Source: Halisarca cf. caerulea (taxonomy: Eukaryota; Porifera; Demospongiae; Chondrillida; Halisarcidae). From it: a DNA stretch of 64,000 nucleotides. The notes below the pieces were generated by a model, which had not been told where the DNA came from, made no database searches, and was given only the letters and a program-made list of their open reading frames with translations. This document shows, piece after piece, positions 36,023-58,529 of this stretch (its first letter is position 1; every line of letters starts with the position of its first letter). Where the stretch lies: assembly GCA_963170055.1 (NCBI GenBank), contig CAUJGJ010000258.1:3308601-3372600 (forward strand), given 5' to 3'. The position numbers and the translations under genes were made by a program.

Positions 36023-36601
36023 GGTTGCACCTGACAATGAGCGAGCTAGTAAATGAAAATAATCTTCCTAGTCTTCTGCGGGCAAGAGAAACTTGGAGGT
36101 CCTTACAAAGGTAGTAATGACGTAGTAGCCACAAACCACTCCCACCGGAAGTGCACTCCCACTCGTACCTCCGTTTCAACATACCTTTGTTTTTCTATTA
36201 TTATCTTGCAGCTGAACTAATTGATAATCTTTTATAGTTCAGAATCGATATTATTATAATGTCTTGATCTTTTCATGTCGTCACGAGTAGGAGTTGTGTT
36301 TACTATTACTGCAGCTACACTGGAAGGCTCTGGTGTACATAAGTCCAGTAGTCCCTCTATCACCAATGCCATGGATTCTAGGCTATAACGCTCGTGAACG
36401 CCTAGCGTCATAGGGCGTCGTACTGTGGTAAGCGACCATAGCCTATCATCTATGCAAATGCCATCTTCCACTTTCTAGCTGTTGAGATTCCAGAGCAATA
36501 AACTGTTAGCAAGTATTATTTTAAATCACTGTTCATAAATACTAGTACATTAGATTACAAGATAATATACTAATACGAAATAATGGACAAGCATCTGGTC
36601 A
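36023..36601. other. intergenic region, coactosin 5' end to cytochrome c1 3' end
   Basis: CpG-containing promoter-like sequence next to 36022, then unique DNA. An 80-residue minus-strand frame at 36232-36471 has no recognisable similarity and is not called. Confidence 0.5.
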
Positions 36602-38695
<2,094 letters not shown>

Positions 38696-38882
38696 TTTGG
38701 ACCATTTAACGCTCCTGGGCGTTTACTAGTAGTGCAAGGGTTTTTACCTCGGCTCGCTCACAGCATTGATACTCGACAATATTTAATGTTCACGATATAG
38801 CTTTCTAGTATCTTTGTTCACAGTAAGCAGACCACAAACTTAACCTAGATCTCCCTCTAGATGCAATCCAAGAAGATTTGCG
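38696..38882. promoter_or_regulatory. divergent promoter region CYC1/GPAA1
   Basis: Only 187 bp separate the two start codons on opposite strands, so both core promoters must be here or within first exons. No TATA box is evident near either start. Confidence 0.6.
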
Positions 38883-41800
38883 ATGAAGTTGGTTTCCTTA
38901 ATTGACAGCAAAAGGAAGAAGACACTTCTCACAAAGTTTGCTAAAGTTAAATGTGTATTGGGGTGAGTTTTATTGGTACATCACAACATACTTACATCTG
39001 GGAAGTGTAATGTAAACAATGCATGCATGTTTTCCATGGGATGGAATATGTAGGGTTGTTTTATATGTGTGTGGAGTTCTGGGATTTGGTGCTTTGGTGC
39101 ACAAAGACATCAGTCCAAGAAACTATGTGGACGAGAATGCCCTCATGCCAGGGTACGTTGCTTCAGAGTTCAGCCAAACCAACACGGCACAAGTGACCAA
39201 ACTCGCTGAGGAATTGACATCAATGGGACTTCAGAGAATGAAGTGAGTATTCTTCTATTGTACTGCAGTGGAATATACTTAGTCAGTACCTGGTTTAGTT
39301 CATGTCTGTTGGTAGCACACACTAGTCTCATTCCCAGACCCGATTCTCCTGTCTATTCTCAATCGACTGACATCATTGCTACTAATGATGTCAATTGAAA
39401 ACAGACGGGAGAATCAAGTCTGGACACGAGACTAAGCACACACTACGTCTTCTGTCCCTTGCCAATGTACATTTACTAGCCATAGATGCTCTAACCTTAT
39501 GCACAGGCTAGAGTATCTGTGTAATAGTGAAGGCCTCTGATAACAAGCACAGTCGAACTCCTTGAACATGAAAGGCAGGTGACCCTGCTGGGGTATCATC
39601 TTGTTCCAGTTCATGTAAACAGACCTTAGTATTGTACTTGGAATTGGGTTTGGGCTTGGAATGTTAGAGGATACTTCATGTTAAATAACTTGTTGTTAGT
39701 GAGTTTCCACCATAGTGATTTTATGCTTTCTCTAAAGGACTCACTAAGCAATGTACAGTTGTTTTCAGTGTTTGCTTGATCTGCAGTGAGCGAGTGACAA
39801 TACTGGTGGAGCAGCTGGCACAACTGGGTCTGGAAGTACACACACAGAAGTTTGCTGCTGTCCTCCCTCATCTTCAGCACCCTGTCAACGGGAGTAATGT
39901 GTACGCCACTTTAAGAGCTCAGAGGGGCTCTGGGATGGAGGCTTTGCTCATACATGTGCCAATGGACAATATATATTCAGTATCTTTTGCCCTGGCATTT
40001 GCTAACTTCTGCAAAGGTATTTTGTGAGTTATGTATTTTTGTTATATCTAGTGAAACAAACCATGGCTGTGTCATGGCTGTGTGTGAATTTCGTAGCTAC
40101 ATCTTTGAATGCATTGGTGTCAGAGTTTTAGTTTACAGCATTGTGTTTTTATCCTAGGAAAAGGGATTTGGGCCAAAGATTTGGTGTTTCTTTTTACATC
40201 AGAAGACGAATGGGGGCCTCAGGCTTGGGTGGAAGCATACTTCGGAATACACAATCCAAGTATTTCTTTAAATTACAGAAATTTTTCTATTCATTCAGCT
40301 TCCGTAGTCGTGGCCGAGTGGTTAAGGCGATGGACTAGAAATCCATTGGGCTCTGCCCGCGCAGGTTCGAATCCTGCCGACTACGCTTTTTTATCCTTTT
40401 TTTTTCCCTACCTTTTTACTTGTTCAGAGCTCTTGCATGAACCTTTGCTCAGTAGATCAGGCTCAATCCAAGCGGCTATAACACTGGATTTGCACACGTT
40501 CAACATAAATCACATTGACATATCTACTGGTGAGGGGCAAATTGAACAAGTGGCGTATTTGATGCTTTTGAATTTGCAATATCTTTACCAATTCCAGTTA
40601 GCCAAAATGGCCTTCTCCCAAATCAAGACATATTCAATGCCCTGGTAACTGTGTGTAAGAAGAGTGGTATGGCAGTCAGTTTTGATGGTCAGCCCAGTGG
40701 AGGAGAGTTCTATGAGTCATCAGACTATGTGGGCTTGGTGAAAACCCTTATGAACATGGTAGCATTGCAAGCCAGTGGTCACCAGTCGGGGCTCCATGGA
40801 GCTTTTGTAAGGTACTCTTACTATTCTGCTTGATTCTGTCTCTTGTTTGTTCTCTACTCTCACTGCTCTCACTACTCTCACTGCTCTCGCTACTCTCACT
40901 GCTCTCACTCTCACTGCTCTCACTCTCACTGTGATCACTACTCTCACTGTGATCACTACTCTCACTACTCTCACTACTCTCACTGTGATCACTGTGATCA
41001 CTACTCTCACTGTTCTCACTGCTCTCACCACTCTCACTACTCTCACCGCTCTCACTGCTCTCACTGCTCTCCCTGCTCTCACTACTCTCACCGCTCTCAC
41101 TGCTCTCACTGCTCTCACTACTCTCACTACTCTCACTGCTCTCACCACTCTCACTGTTCTCACTACTCTCACTACTCTCACTGCTCTCACTGCTCTCCCT
41201 GCTCTCACCACTCTCACTACTCTCACCGCTCTCACTGCTCTCACTGCTCTCACTACTCTCACTACTCTCACTGCTCTCACCACTCTCACCACTCTCACTG
41301 CTCACACTACTCTCACTGCTCTCACTGTTCTCACTGCTCTCACCACTCTCACTACTCTCACTACTCTCACTACTCTCACCACTCTCACCACTCTCACTGC
41401 TCTCACTGCTCTCACTGCTCTCACTGCTCTCACTACTCTCACTGCTCTCACTACTCTCACTGCTCTCACCACTCTCACTGCTCTCACTACTCTCACTGTG
41501 ATCACTACTCTCACTGCTCTCACCACTCTCACTGCTCTCACTACTCTCACTGCTGTCACTGCTCTCACTGCTCTCACTACTCTCACTGCTGTCACTGCTC
41601 TCACTACTCTCACTGTGATCACTGTGATCACTACTCTCACTGTGATCACTGTTCTCACTACTTTCACTACTCTCACCACTCTCACTGCTCTCACCGTGAT
41701 CACTGTTGTTAGGTACCACATTGATGCACTCACTATCAGAGGGGGTGGCCCCTCTGGTGTCCACGTGTCTGGGCTTATGAAGTTTGGAAGGTATGGACCT

Positions 41801-43274
41801 TAACAATGACATCATATGCTTTGCAACTGATTCTTTTCTCCGCTGCGCACCTCACTTCAGGTGTGTTGAAGGATTGCTGAGAAGCATGAACAACTTACTG
41901 GAGAAGCTTCACCACTCCTACTACACATTCCTGACTCTCTCTAGTAGCAAGTACCTCTCGATAAGCGTGTACCTACCTCCGCTTGTCCTTGTTCTAGTTG
42001 TTCCTTTACTGGATGTATCCTGCCGTGGTGCTGTCTGGCCGTGTCTATGGCTAGTGTGTAGTGATGCAGTGGTGTCATCTTCAGTGGTGCCATCTTCAGT
42101 GGTGCCATCTGCCGTGGTGCCATCTGCCGTGGTGCCATCTTCAGTGGTGTCATCTGCCATGGTGCCATCTGCCGTGGTGCCATCTTCAGTGGTGCCATCT
42201 GCAGTGGTGCCATCTGCCGTGGTGCCATCTGCCGTGGTGCCATCTTCAGTGGTGCCATCTGCCGTGGTGCCATCTTCAGTGGTGCCATCTGCAGTGGTGC
42301 CATCTGCCGTGGTGCCATCTTCAGTGGTGCCATCTGCCGTGGTGCCATCTTCAGTGGTGCCATCTGCCGTGGTGCCATCTTCAGTGGGGCCATCTGTCGT
42401 GCACGTGGTGCCATCTGCCGTGGTGCCATCTGCCAGTGTCTGTGGCTAGTGTGTAGTAATTAGCAGCTATTTTGCATGATCAAGTGGAGACAGAGAGGAT
42501 GGGAGTGAGGGTGGAATGGAGTGGGCGGGAGAGAGTGGGGGATGGGCGGGAGTGGGAATGAAGAGAGGGAATGAGTGAATGGGGAGAGTGAGTGCATGAG
42601 ATTGAGGGAGTGAGTGGGAAGGGAAGAGGGAGGAAAGAGGAAGGGAGGGAAGGTGATGGAAAATATTTGTGGAAATTCAGTATTTGATGACTATCATCTG
42701 TGCTTGTTTCCAAGGGGAAATTGGAAGGTATTCCTTCATCCCCCCCCCCCCCCCCCCCATGCAATAGTTTGCTTCATTCTTGATGGTCCACAATGTACAT
42801 GGTTGCATCCTTAATTCCTGCTACAAGTGTATTGAGCTGTGGATGGTCGGCAACGAACCTAAACTACTGGACAACAGCACAGGAGATAATGTGAGATACA
42901 CTCCTCCACTGACTGCCACACCCTCCTATCAACCCCCCCTCCTCCCCCTGTAGACGGAATCCAATGATTCATACCCATCATTTCCTGTCAGGCATGTGTG
43001 CTCTGTCTTCCTGTATGGAGGCGTGACTGGGTGTGTCCTGTACTGCATCCCCTCGCTGCTGAGTTGGTGTGGCTTGCTTGATGCCCCTACACTCACACAC
43101 ACACTCTTGGGGACGTTTGCCTTGTTTTCTTTGCTCCCTATCCTGCACAGGTGAGCCCCATCTGCGTGTTTGTATTCTTTACTTCAGTACATGTACACAA
43201 TACCATGAGAAATGCTCTTCATTTGCCTTACACACACACACATCCTGTGCATATGTCAACATGCACACTGACTT

Positions 43275-43324
<50 letters not shown>

Positions 43325-43355
43325 CCTGTGCATATGTCAACATGCTCACTGACTT

Positions 43356-43402
<47 letters not shown>

Positions 43403-43931
43403 GGAGGTCACAGAGTCCCAATGGAGACTGCTCAAGTTCATATGTAATCTTCTCCTGGTAACAACCATATTTGCTTTGGCTGTGCTCAATTTCTCTCTAA
43501 GTTTCACTATTTCTGTGTTTGCATCGATGCCAATGCTGCTCACAAGGCCTTCGTCGGGCAAAGAGTATGTTAGAACTTCTCTTTCAATGAAAGTGATTTC
43601 TGTTTCAAAGATACAATTGTCCTTCAGGTCCTCTCTACTCTCCATGCTGAGGTCTTTTCTACTCCTGGTTGCATCCCCAGCTCTGGTGCCCTTTTTGGTG
43701 ATGGTGGTGTACCGCTATGTCTACGTGGCCGGGGAAGAGGACCCCTTGCCACTCCTCTTCTCTTCCTGGGAGATGTATGTTGCTGGTGTCATGAAGACTT
43801 ATTCCATTTATGTTGTGTTTCATCAGTGGGTGTATCCAGTGATGTGCTGGGGGGTTGTCCCCATCTGGATGGTCCTCTGGTGCTTGTCTCAGCAGAGAAC
43901 ACACACAGCACGCAAACCACACATTGACTGA
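38883..43931 (+). CDS. GPAA1: GPI transamidase component GPAA1/GAA1
   Basis: ER membrane subunit of the GPI transamidase that attaches GPI anchors to proteins. Exons: 38883-38962, 39054-39242, 39787-40016, 40158-40259, 40428-40529, 40598-40811, 41713-41790, 41861-42014, 42828-42890, 42954-43150, 43400-43564, 43628-43931 (TGA). All phases agree; 625 residues, against 621 in human. Evidence: an N-terminal membrane segment (VVLYVCGVLGFGALV), the luminal part with SERVTILVEQLAQLGLEV, NGSNVYATLRA, IWAKDLVFLFTSEDEWGPQ and GSIQAAITLDLH, then several hydrophobic helices (ISVYLPPLVLVLVVPLLD, ALAVLNFSLSFTISVF, FLLLVASPALVPFLVMVVY). The proposed donor at 42014 is weak (GTATCC). If it is not used, the frame stays open through a 15 bp minisatellite to 42449. 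Intron 4 contains a tRNA-Ser gene. Confidence 0.94.
39323..39434. mobile_element. fold-back element (112 bp)
   Basis: TAGTCTCATTCCCAGACCCG and the inverted end CGAGACTA frame a near-complete palindrome, with CGATTCTCCTGTC mirrored by GACGGGAGAATC. It lies in GPAA1 intron 2. Confidence 0.75.
40304..40385 (+). tRNA. tRNA-Ser (anticodon AGA)
   Basis: 82 nt cloverleaf with acceptor stem GTAGTCG/CGACTAC and discriminator G. The D-arm box A is TGGCCGAGTGG and the anticodon stem TGGA/TCCA holds loop CTAGAAA (anticodon AGA). The long variable arm GGGCTCTGCCC marks class II serine tRNA, and box B is GGTTCGAATCC. A T6 Pol III terminator follows at 40387-40392. It has no intron. It lies in the sense orientation inside GPAA1 intron 4, which is only 168 bp long. 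Confidence 0.97.
40386..40412 (+). terminator. Pol III terminator T runs after tRNA-Ser
   Basis: CTTTTTT followed by a second run of nine or more T. The same pyrimidine-rich stretch precedes the AG acceptor of GPAA1 exon 5 at 40426-40427 and probably serves as its polypyrimidine tract. Confidence 0.8.
40862..41704. repeat. 9 bp minisatellite (ACTRCTCTC), about 90 copies
   Basis: Nine-base units ACTGCTCTC and ACTACTCTC with occasional ACTGTGATC. The unit is a multiple of three, so it stays open on both strands (Thr/Leu on plus, Ser/Glu on minus). It fills GPAA1 intron 6. Confidence 0.95.
42060..42432. repeat. 15 bp minisatellite in frame with GPAA1 exon 8
   Basis: Unit GTGGTGCCATCTGCC / GTGGTGCCATCTTCA, about 24 copies. 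Read on from exon 8 it encodes VVPSA/VVPSS repeats up to a stop at 42447-42449. Confidence 0.93.
43275..43399. repeat. (CA)n microsatellite ending at GPAA1 exon 11 acceptor
   Basis: Two CA tracts separated by ATCCTGTGCATATGTCAACA; the second runs into the CAG acceptor at 43397-43399. Confidence 0.95.
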
Positions 43932-44137
43932 TGTTCGCTATGTGTGCGTCAGTCAAACTTGATTGAGGTTATTTCAATTTGCATTCTTCCCATGAATATA
44001 ATATTATTATGATGTCCTTATTAGGACAACAGCTAAATATATGAATACACAAAGCAAATGTTTAAAGCGTTTGCTTTCGGTGACATAACTACAATATTCG
44101 ATCAGTCACCTTTTCACCTAAGTGCAATAATCCTGTT

Positions 44138-46774
<2,637 letters not shown>

Positions 46775-47432
46775 TCTTTCCAGTTCCTTCAAAGTTATAA
46801 CCTGCAATAGCTGCAGTGAGGGATAAACTGGCAAAGCTCTCCCCTGCACACCTTATATTCCCTATCATCGAAAATGAATCTCAAGAACATTGGGAAATAC
46901 CTGATCATAAGGTTAAGGTCAACAGTTGCTATTACCAAGTGCAAGAGGATGGAATATTCTAAGATATGGTTGTTCAGTATTATAATATTGGCCGTTTATT
47001 GCTGACAGATGTTATGAAAACACTGAATCATGGTAGGGATGTTTGTCGCAGGGCTAGATGTGTGTGGAGCTAGATTGGTATTTTAAGGCTGGATGGGCAT
47101 GTCGTGACTACTCTGGACAGGCATAGGGTTAGTCTCGCGCGCCAGACCCCACGGCGAGAAAGGTTGGTTGGGGTTTGGCGCTTGAGACTAGCTATAGCAT
47201 AGGGCTATATAGGGTTCACCAGGTGTAGAGCTCAAATTCATGCATTCAAACTTACAGGATGTAGGAAATTGCACTCTCAATATTCTACCAAGCTTTATCA
47301 GGATCTAATGAGAGTTATGTGATTGTGTAACTGTTGGAGGTGCTGGGTTCGAGTCGGAGTGGATGGTGCAGCTGCGAACAAACGCCCATGTATACTTCTA
47401 TTAAGCGCCTCCAAAAGAGCGGGCTATTCAAA
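46775..47432. promoter_or_regulatory. divergent intergenic region, saposin gene / LRRCC1-like gene
   Basis: 658 bp between two start codons on opposite strands, with a 61 bp fold-back element in the middle (47130-47190). No other motif stands out. Confidence 0.5.
47130..47190. mobile_element. small fold-back element (61 bp)
   Basis: TAGTCTCGCGCGCCAGACCC at the left and GGGTTTGGCGCTTGAGACTA at the right form an imperfect hairpin with family-type ends. Confidence 0.7.
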
Positions 47433-54811
<7,379 letters not shown>

Positions 54812-55053
54812 ATCACATTTCACAATCAATTATTTTTAATGAGTTCTTATATGAACTTTTCAACTCATCTGTAAAACTATTTGCAAAGAGAGAATTAAAT
54901 ATTATGTTATTTTAATAAACAGTAAACAACAGTTAAATGATACAACATTATAACCCAAAATACACACAAAAGAAATTGGGCAGCAAAAATTTACAATGTG
55001 TACAAGAAATAATTGAAATCATTATAATACAATTCAAAAAAGGGGCAATACAG

Positions 55054-56261
55054 TCAGGAGTTGGGCCTGTCATCGTCATCATCATCAACAGCTGTTGGCA
55101 TCTTATGATGCACAGGAAGTGATTCTACATCAAAATGGCTGCCTATATATAAAATGATTGCAAACAGAAATTGTAAGCACAGACACACTCAGTCAATTCT
55201 GTTGTGTATGCTCACATAATTCCTGAAAGACATCTTTTACTTTATTGTTGTCACGAACACTCATCTCAACAAAGAAGCCTCCAACTTCTCTGGCATATGC
55301 CTCTCCTTCTTCCGCAGTGACCTGACAAGTATACAGAATTAGATATGAAGGTTGATTTTAAATTGTTAACAATTATTTCGTCCATGAAAGACAAATAGAA
55401 AGGGATTAGAGAGAAGTTACTCCTCCTAGATAAAAAACGATTGACGTGCCTGCCTTCATGTTATACGACACTGGATGTGCCCGCTATACGACACAAAGAA
55501 CAATTGATGTGTCAATAATGAGCCAGTGGGTTCATGCCATCTCATGAGGTTGAGTTGTGCAATATTCCAACCCTCTTGCATCACAGAGAGAGGGGGGAAC
55601 TCACCTGCCTCTGATCAGACATGTCCAACTTGTTACCCACCACACCCACAACCACGCTTGCAGCAATACAGCTGTTGACCTCCTTCAGCCATGCCTTCAT
55701 GTTATCAAACGAGTGTGTGTCAGTGATGTCATACACTCCAATAGCACCTCGTGAACCAGACAGAATGGACCGAGATAAAACTCGATTCTGAACAAACAAT
55801 GAATAAGAAAATGTAGTACCTTCCTAACATGGTAATACCTATACACACGGCATGCGTGTCCAGACCTTCTCGTTTCCACCAATGTCGAATATCTTCATAA
55901 GGATGGTACACCCCTTGACTTCGGTCCTCTTGGAGAAGTACTTCAACCTGCCAGGACATACAAGAGATGGTGTGACAGTCATACGTATACAGACAAGCAT
56001 TCCCTGATCGTGAACAGAGAAAGGCACTAGATCTAGAGTTGTAGCATACCCGACGGTTGGGCTTTCAGTTAAGGAAAACTGTCCAGAGCAGTAGCGTTCT
56101 GCCAGGCAGGTCTTTCCAACTCCGTTACTCTTCAATTGTAAGACAAAGGAGAAACGATTCGGTATTTGAATTTACAAATATAAACACTCGTTCACCACAC
56201 AACTTCTAGTTCTCCTTGCGCTTACCCCGACCAGGCAGATTTTCGCTTCTCGTGCGGCCAT
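55054..56261 (-). CDS. divergent Rab-type small GTPase (paralogue A)
   Basis: Ras-superfamily GTPase. Exons: 56226-56261, 56050-56129, 55866-55947, 55605-55787, 55216-55321, 55054-55142 (TGA 55054-55056); 191 residues. G1 is G-SNGVGKT, switch II reads FDIGGNEK instead of the usual WDTAGQE, and G4 is GNKLD. G5 is EMSVRDN in place of ETSAK. So the catalytic-Gln position holds Asn and the SAK motif is lost. The C-terminus ends DDDDDDRPNS with no prenylatable cysteine. The first five exons have the same lengths and phases (36, 80, 82, 183, 106) as the neighbour at 56588-57683, so the two are tandem duplicates. It is probably a slow-hydrolysing or regulatory form that is not membrane-anchored by a C-terminal lipid; that is inference. 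Confidence 0.88.
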
Positions 56262-56587
56262 GTTGACAAGGGGAACACCCTTCAGACGCCATTTTATCAT
56301 GTCACTGCCCATTGAGCAGTAGTCTCACGGCGCAAGACCACTTCCCCTCGCTTAGTAGTCCAGATCCGGTGCATTAATTATCTTCTCCAAGTTTTACTGA
56401 ACAAAATCATACGTAAAATCTCAAAACATTATTTCATTCAAACTCACACACACAGACAGGGATAGCTGTCTTTACTATGTATAAATTAAATAAAATGCCA
56501 TGCAAAGAAAGACAGCAAGAACCTATACAACACAGAATGCTACGGTGTCACAACGTACAAAGAACAAGAAAACTCAGGGTTGAAGCT

Positions 56588-57000
56588 CTACCTGCATTGG
56601 CAGACTTGTCTGCGTTCACTTTCTGTATACACACTGGCTGGTCTTATAGTGCCTACACTCGCGGTCTCTACCAAGAGCTGCTCCAGAGGCAGACGACGTC
56701 CTTAGGAGGATGAAAGAAATACATCAATCATGCTAGTTCTGATGGTGGTAATGGTGATGGGTGATGACAATAGGTTGAGGCAATGGTTGAAGTGGTGGAG
56801 ATAGTTATCATGGCCACAGTGGTAGTGGTGGTGGTATAGCAATGGACATACCTATTTCCTCAAACAGCTGTTCTATGTTCTCACCAGACTTGGCACTTGT
56901 TTCAAAGAAGATGGCATCAATTGAATCTGCATAAGCCTTGCCCATATCAGTGTTAATCTGCATCATTAGATGTACGTACATACATACATGTGTATTTAGT

Positions 57001-57062
<62 letters not shown>

Positions 57063-57683
57063 CCCGACTCTCTTCCATATCACATTTGTTCCCCACCACA
57101 GCTAGTGTTATTCCTGGTGATGCTAATCGCTTCAGCTCCTGTATCCAACCTTTCATCTTCTCAAAGGACTCGGGATCTGTTATGTCATATACAATAACAG
57201 CAGCTGCAGCTCCTCTGTAGTACATTGGGGCTAGGCTGCGGTACTGAAGAGTGAGGCAGGATGATATTACATTGTAAAAGGAAAACTTGAACATTGCATA
57301 CACACACACAAACTCACTTTCTCTTGACCTGCTGTATCCCATATGTGGAAAAGAATATTCTTCTCATCGATCTCAACTCTTTTAGAAGAGAACGACGCCC
57401 TACAATGCAAAAAGGTAAGAACTCTGATAACCATGGCACAAAAGATCCCACGGCTTTTACTTACCCGACTGTCGGGATTTCAAATTCTGAAAATTTGTCA
57501 TGTACAAAACGATACGCTATACATGTCTTGCCAACACCACCTTGCTATACAAAGAAGACATGATACATGATCCACTCAAGTCTCACTCGTCTCAGAAAAG
57601 AAAGAACTAGGACTAGCTTTCAGTCCCAGCTCACTGGAAGAACTCACCCCCAGAAAGCACAACTTAATCTCATGTAAAGCCAT
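56588..57683 (-). CDS. Rab5/Rab22-like small GTPase (paralogue B)
   Basis: Endosomal-type Rab GTPase. Exons: 57648-57683, 57465-57544, 57318-57399, 57061-57243, 56852-56957, 56588-56700 (TAG 56588-56590); 199 residues; all phases agree. G1 GQGGVGKTC, effector region [13 protein letters not shown], switch [23 protein letters not shown]4 GNKCDM and G5 [17 protein letters not shown] are all intact. The sequence is closest by eye to Rab22/Rab31/Rab5. The protein ends VCQCR, so a CxC-type pair is present with one extra residue. The exon 4 donor opens a (GT)n tract (57006-57060 on the plus strand). The ATG is 128 bp below the stop of the WD40 gene on the same strand. Confidence 0.93.
57006..57060. 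repeat. (CA)n microsatellite at Rab paralogue B exon 4 donor
   Basis: CA run ending at 57060; on the minus strand the exon donor is its first GT. Confidence 0.95.
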
Positions 57684-57806
57684 GCTTTTGGCACAATGAT
57701 ATAAGCGCGGTAAGGTTCTAAGGACAAGTTTATCAGTTGATTCGATTACGTAAACACTTCTCGACGGCCATTTTCCCTTAATTTTCGTATAATACTCCGG
57801 TACAAA

Positions 57807-57814
57807 TGACGTCA
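57807..57814. promoter_or_regulatory. CRE palindrome TGACGTCA overlapping WD40-gene stop
   Basis: Perfect CREB/ATF consensus. Its last three bases are the stop codon of the WD40 gene, and it sits 124 bp upstream of the Rab paralogue B ATG, in the only space available for that promoter. Confidence 0.5.
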
Positions 57815-58373
57815 TGTGGGTGGAGATGCGTAGGTGGAGTCAATGACAAAATATTTACTGTCTTTTGTCAAAGAAAGAGGAGATGTGTAGTGCTTTAGGT
57901 ACCCAGTAGACGCAGTCCACGTTGCTACAGGCTCATTTTTCTTTGGCTTAGTCATTGAGGAAAGCTCTTCCAATTGCTGGCAAACTTGCTCTACTTGGTT
58001 CTTCCCTTCTTCTTCGGGTGCAAAAGGATCGATGACTTGTGTCTTCAAGGGGACAGTCAACCATGAACTGTTCAACTTAACATGTTCTGTAATGTACTTG
58101 GAATGCAGTCTGTCAGCTCCTGTTAGTGAGGCTATAAACAAACACACAGGAAGAGGGTCAATACTACTACAGGCAATGGTGCTCTAAATCTATCCAAACA
58201 TACGTACAGTACACAGTGCCTGTGATGACACTAAAAGACACCTTTATGTGATGCATGAACAGCATGTACACACAGTGCATCATCCACATCATGTATATAT
58301 ACACACATGCATACATAAAACATACCCACATGCCCACATGCACACATTCATTTGTGTGTAAACACATGTGTGT

Positions 58374-58431
<58 letters not shown>

Positions 58432-58467
58432 ACACACACACACATACACACACACACACACACACAT

Positions 58468-58529
<62 letters not shown>

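Noticed and set aside
36232..36471. 79-residue minus-strand frame
   Set aside because: No similarity, no splice context and no neighbours supporting it.
40720..41815. Ser/Glu-rich minus-strand frame of 355 residues
   Set aside because: Translation of the 9 bp array in GPAA1 intron 6; the unit is divisible by three, so it stays open by construction.
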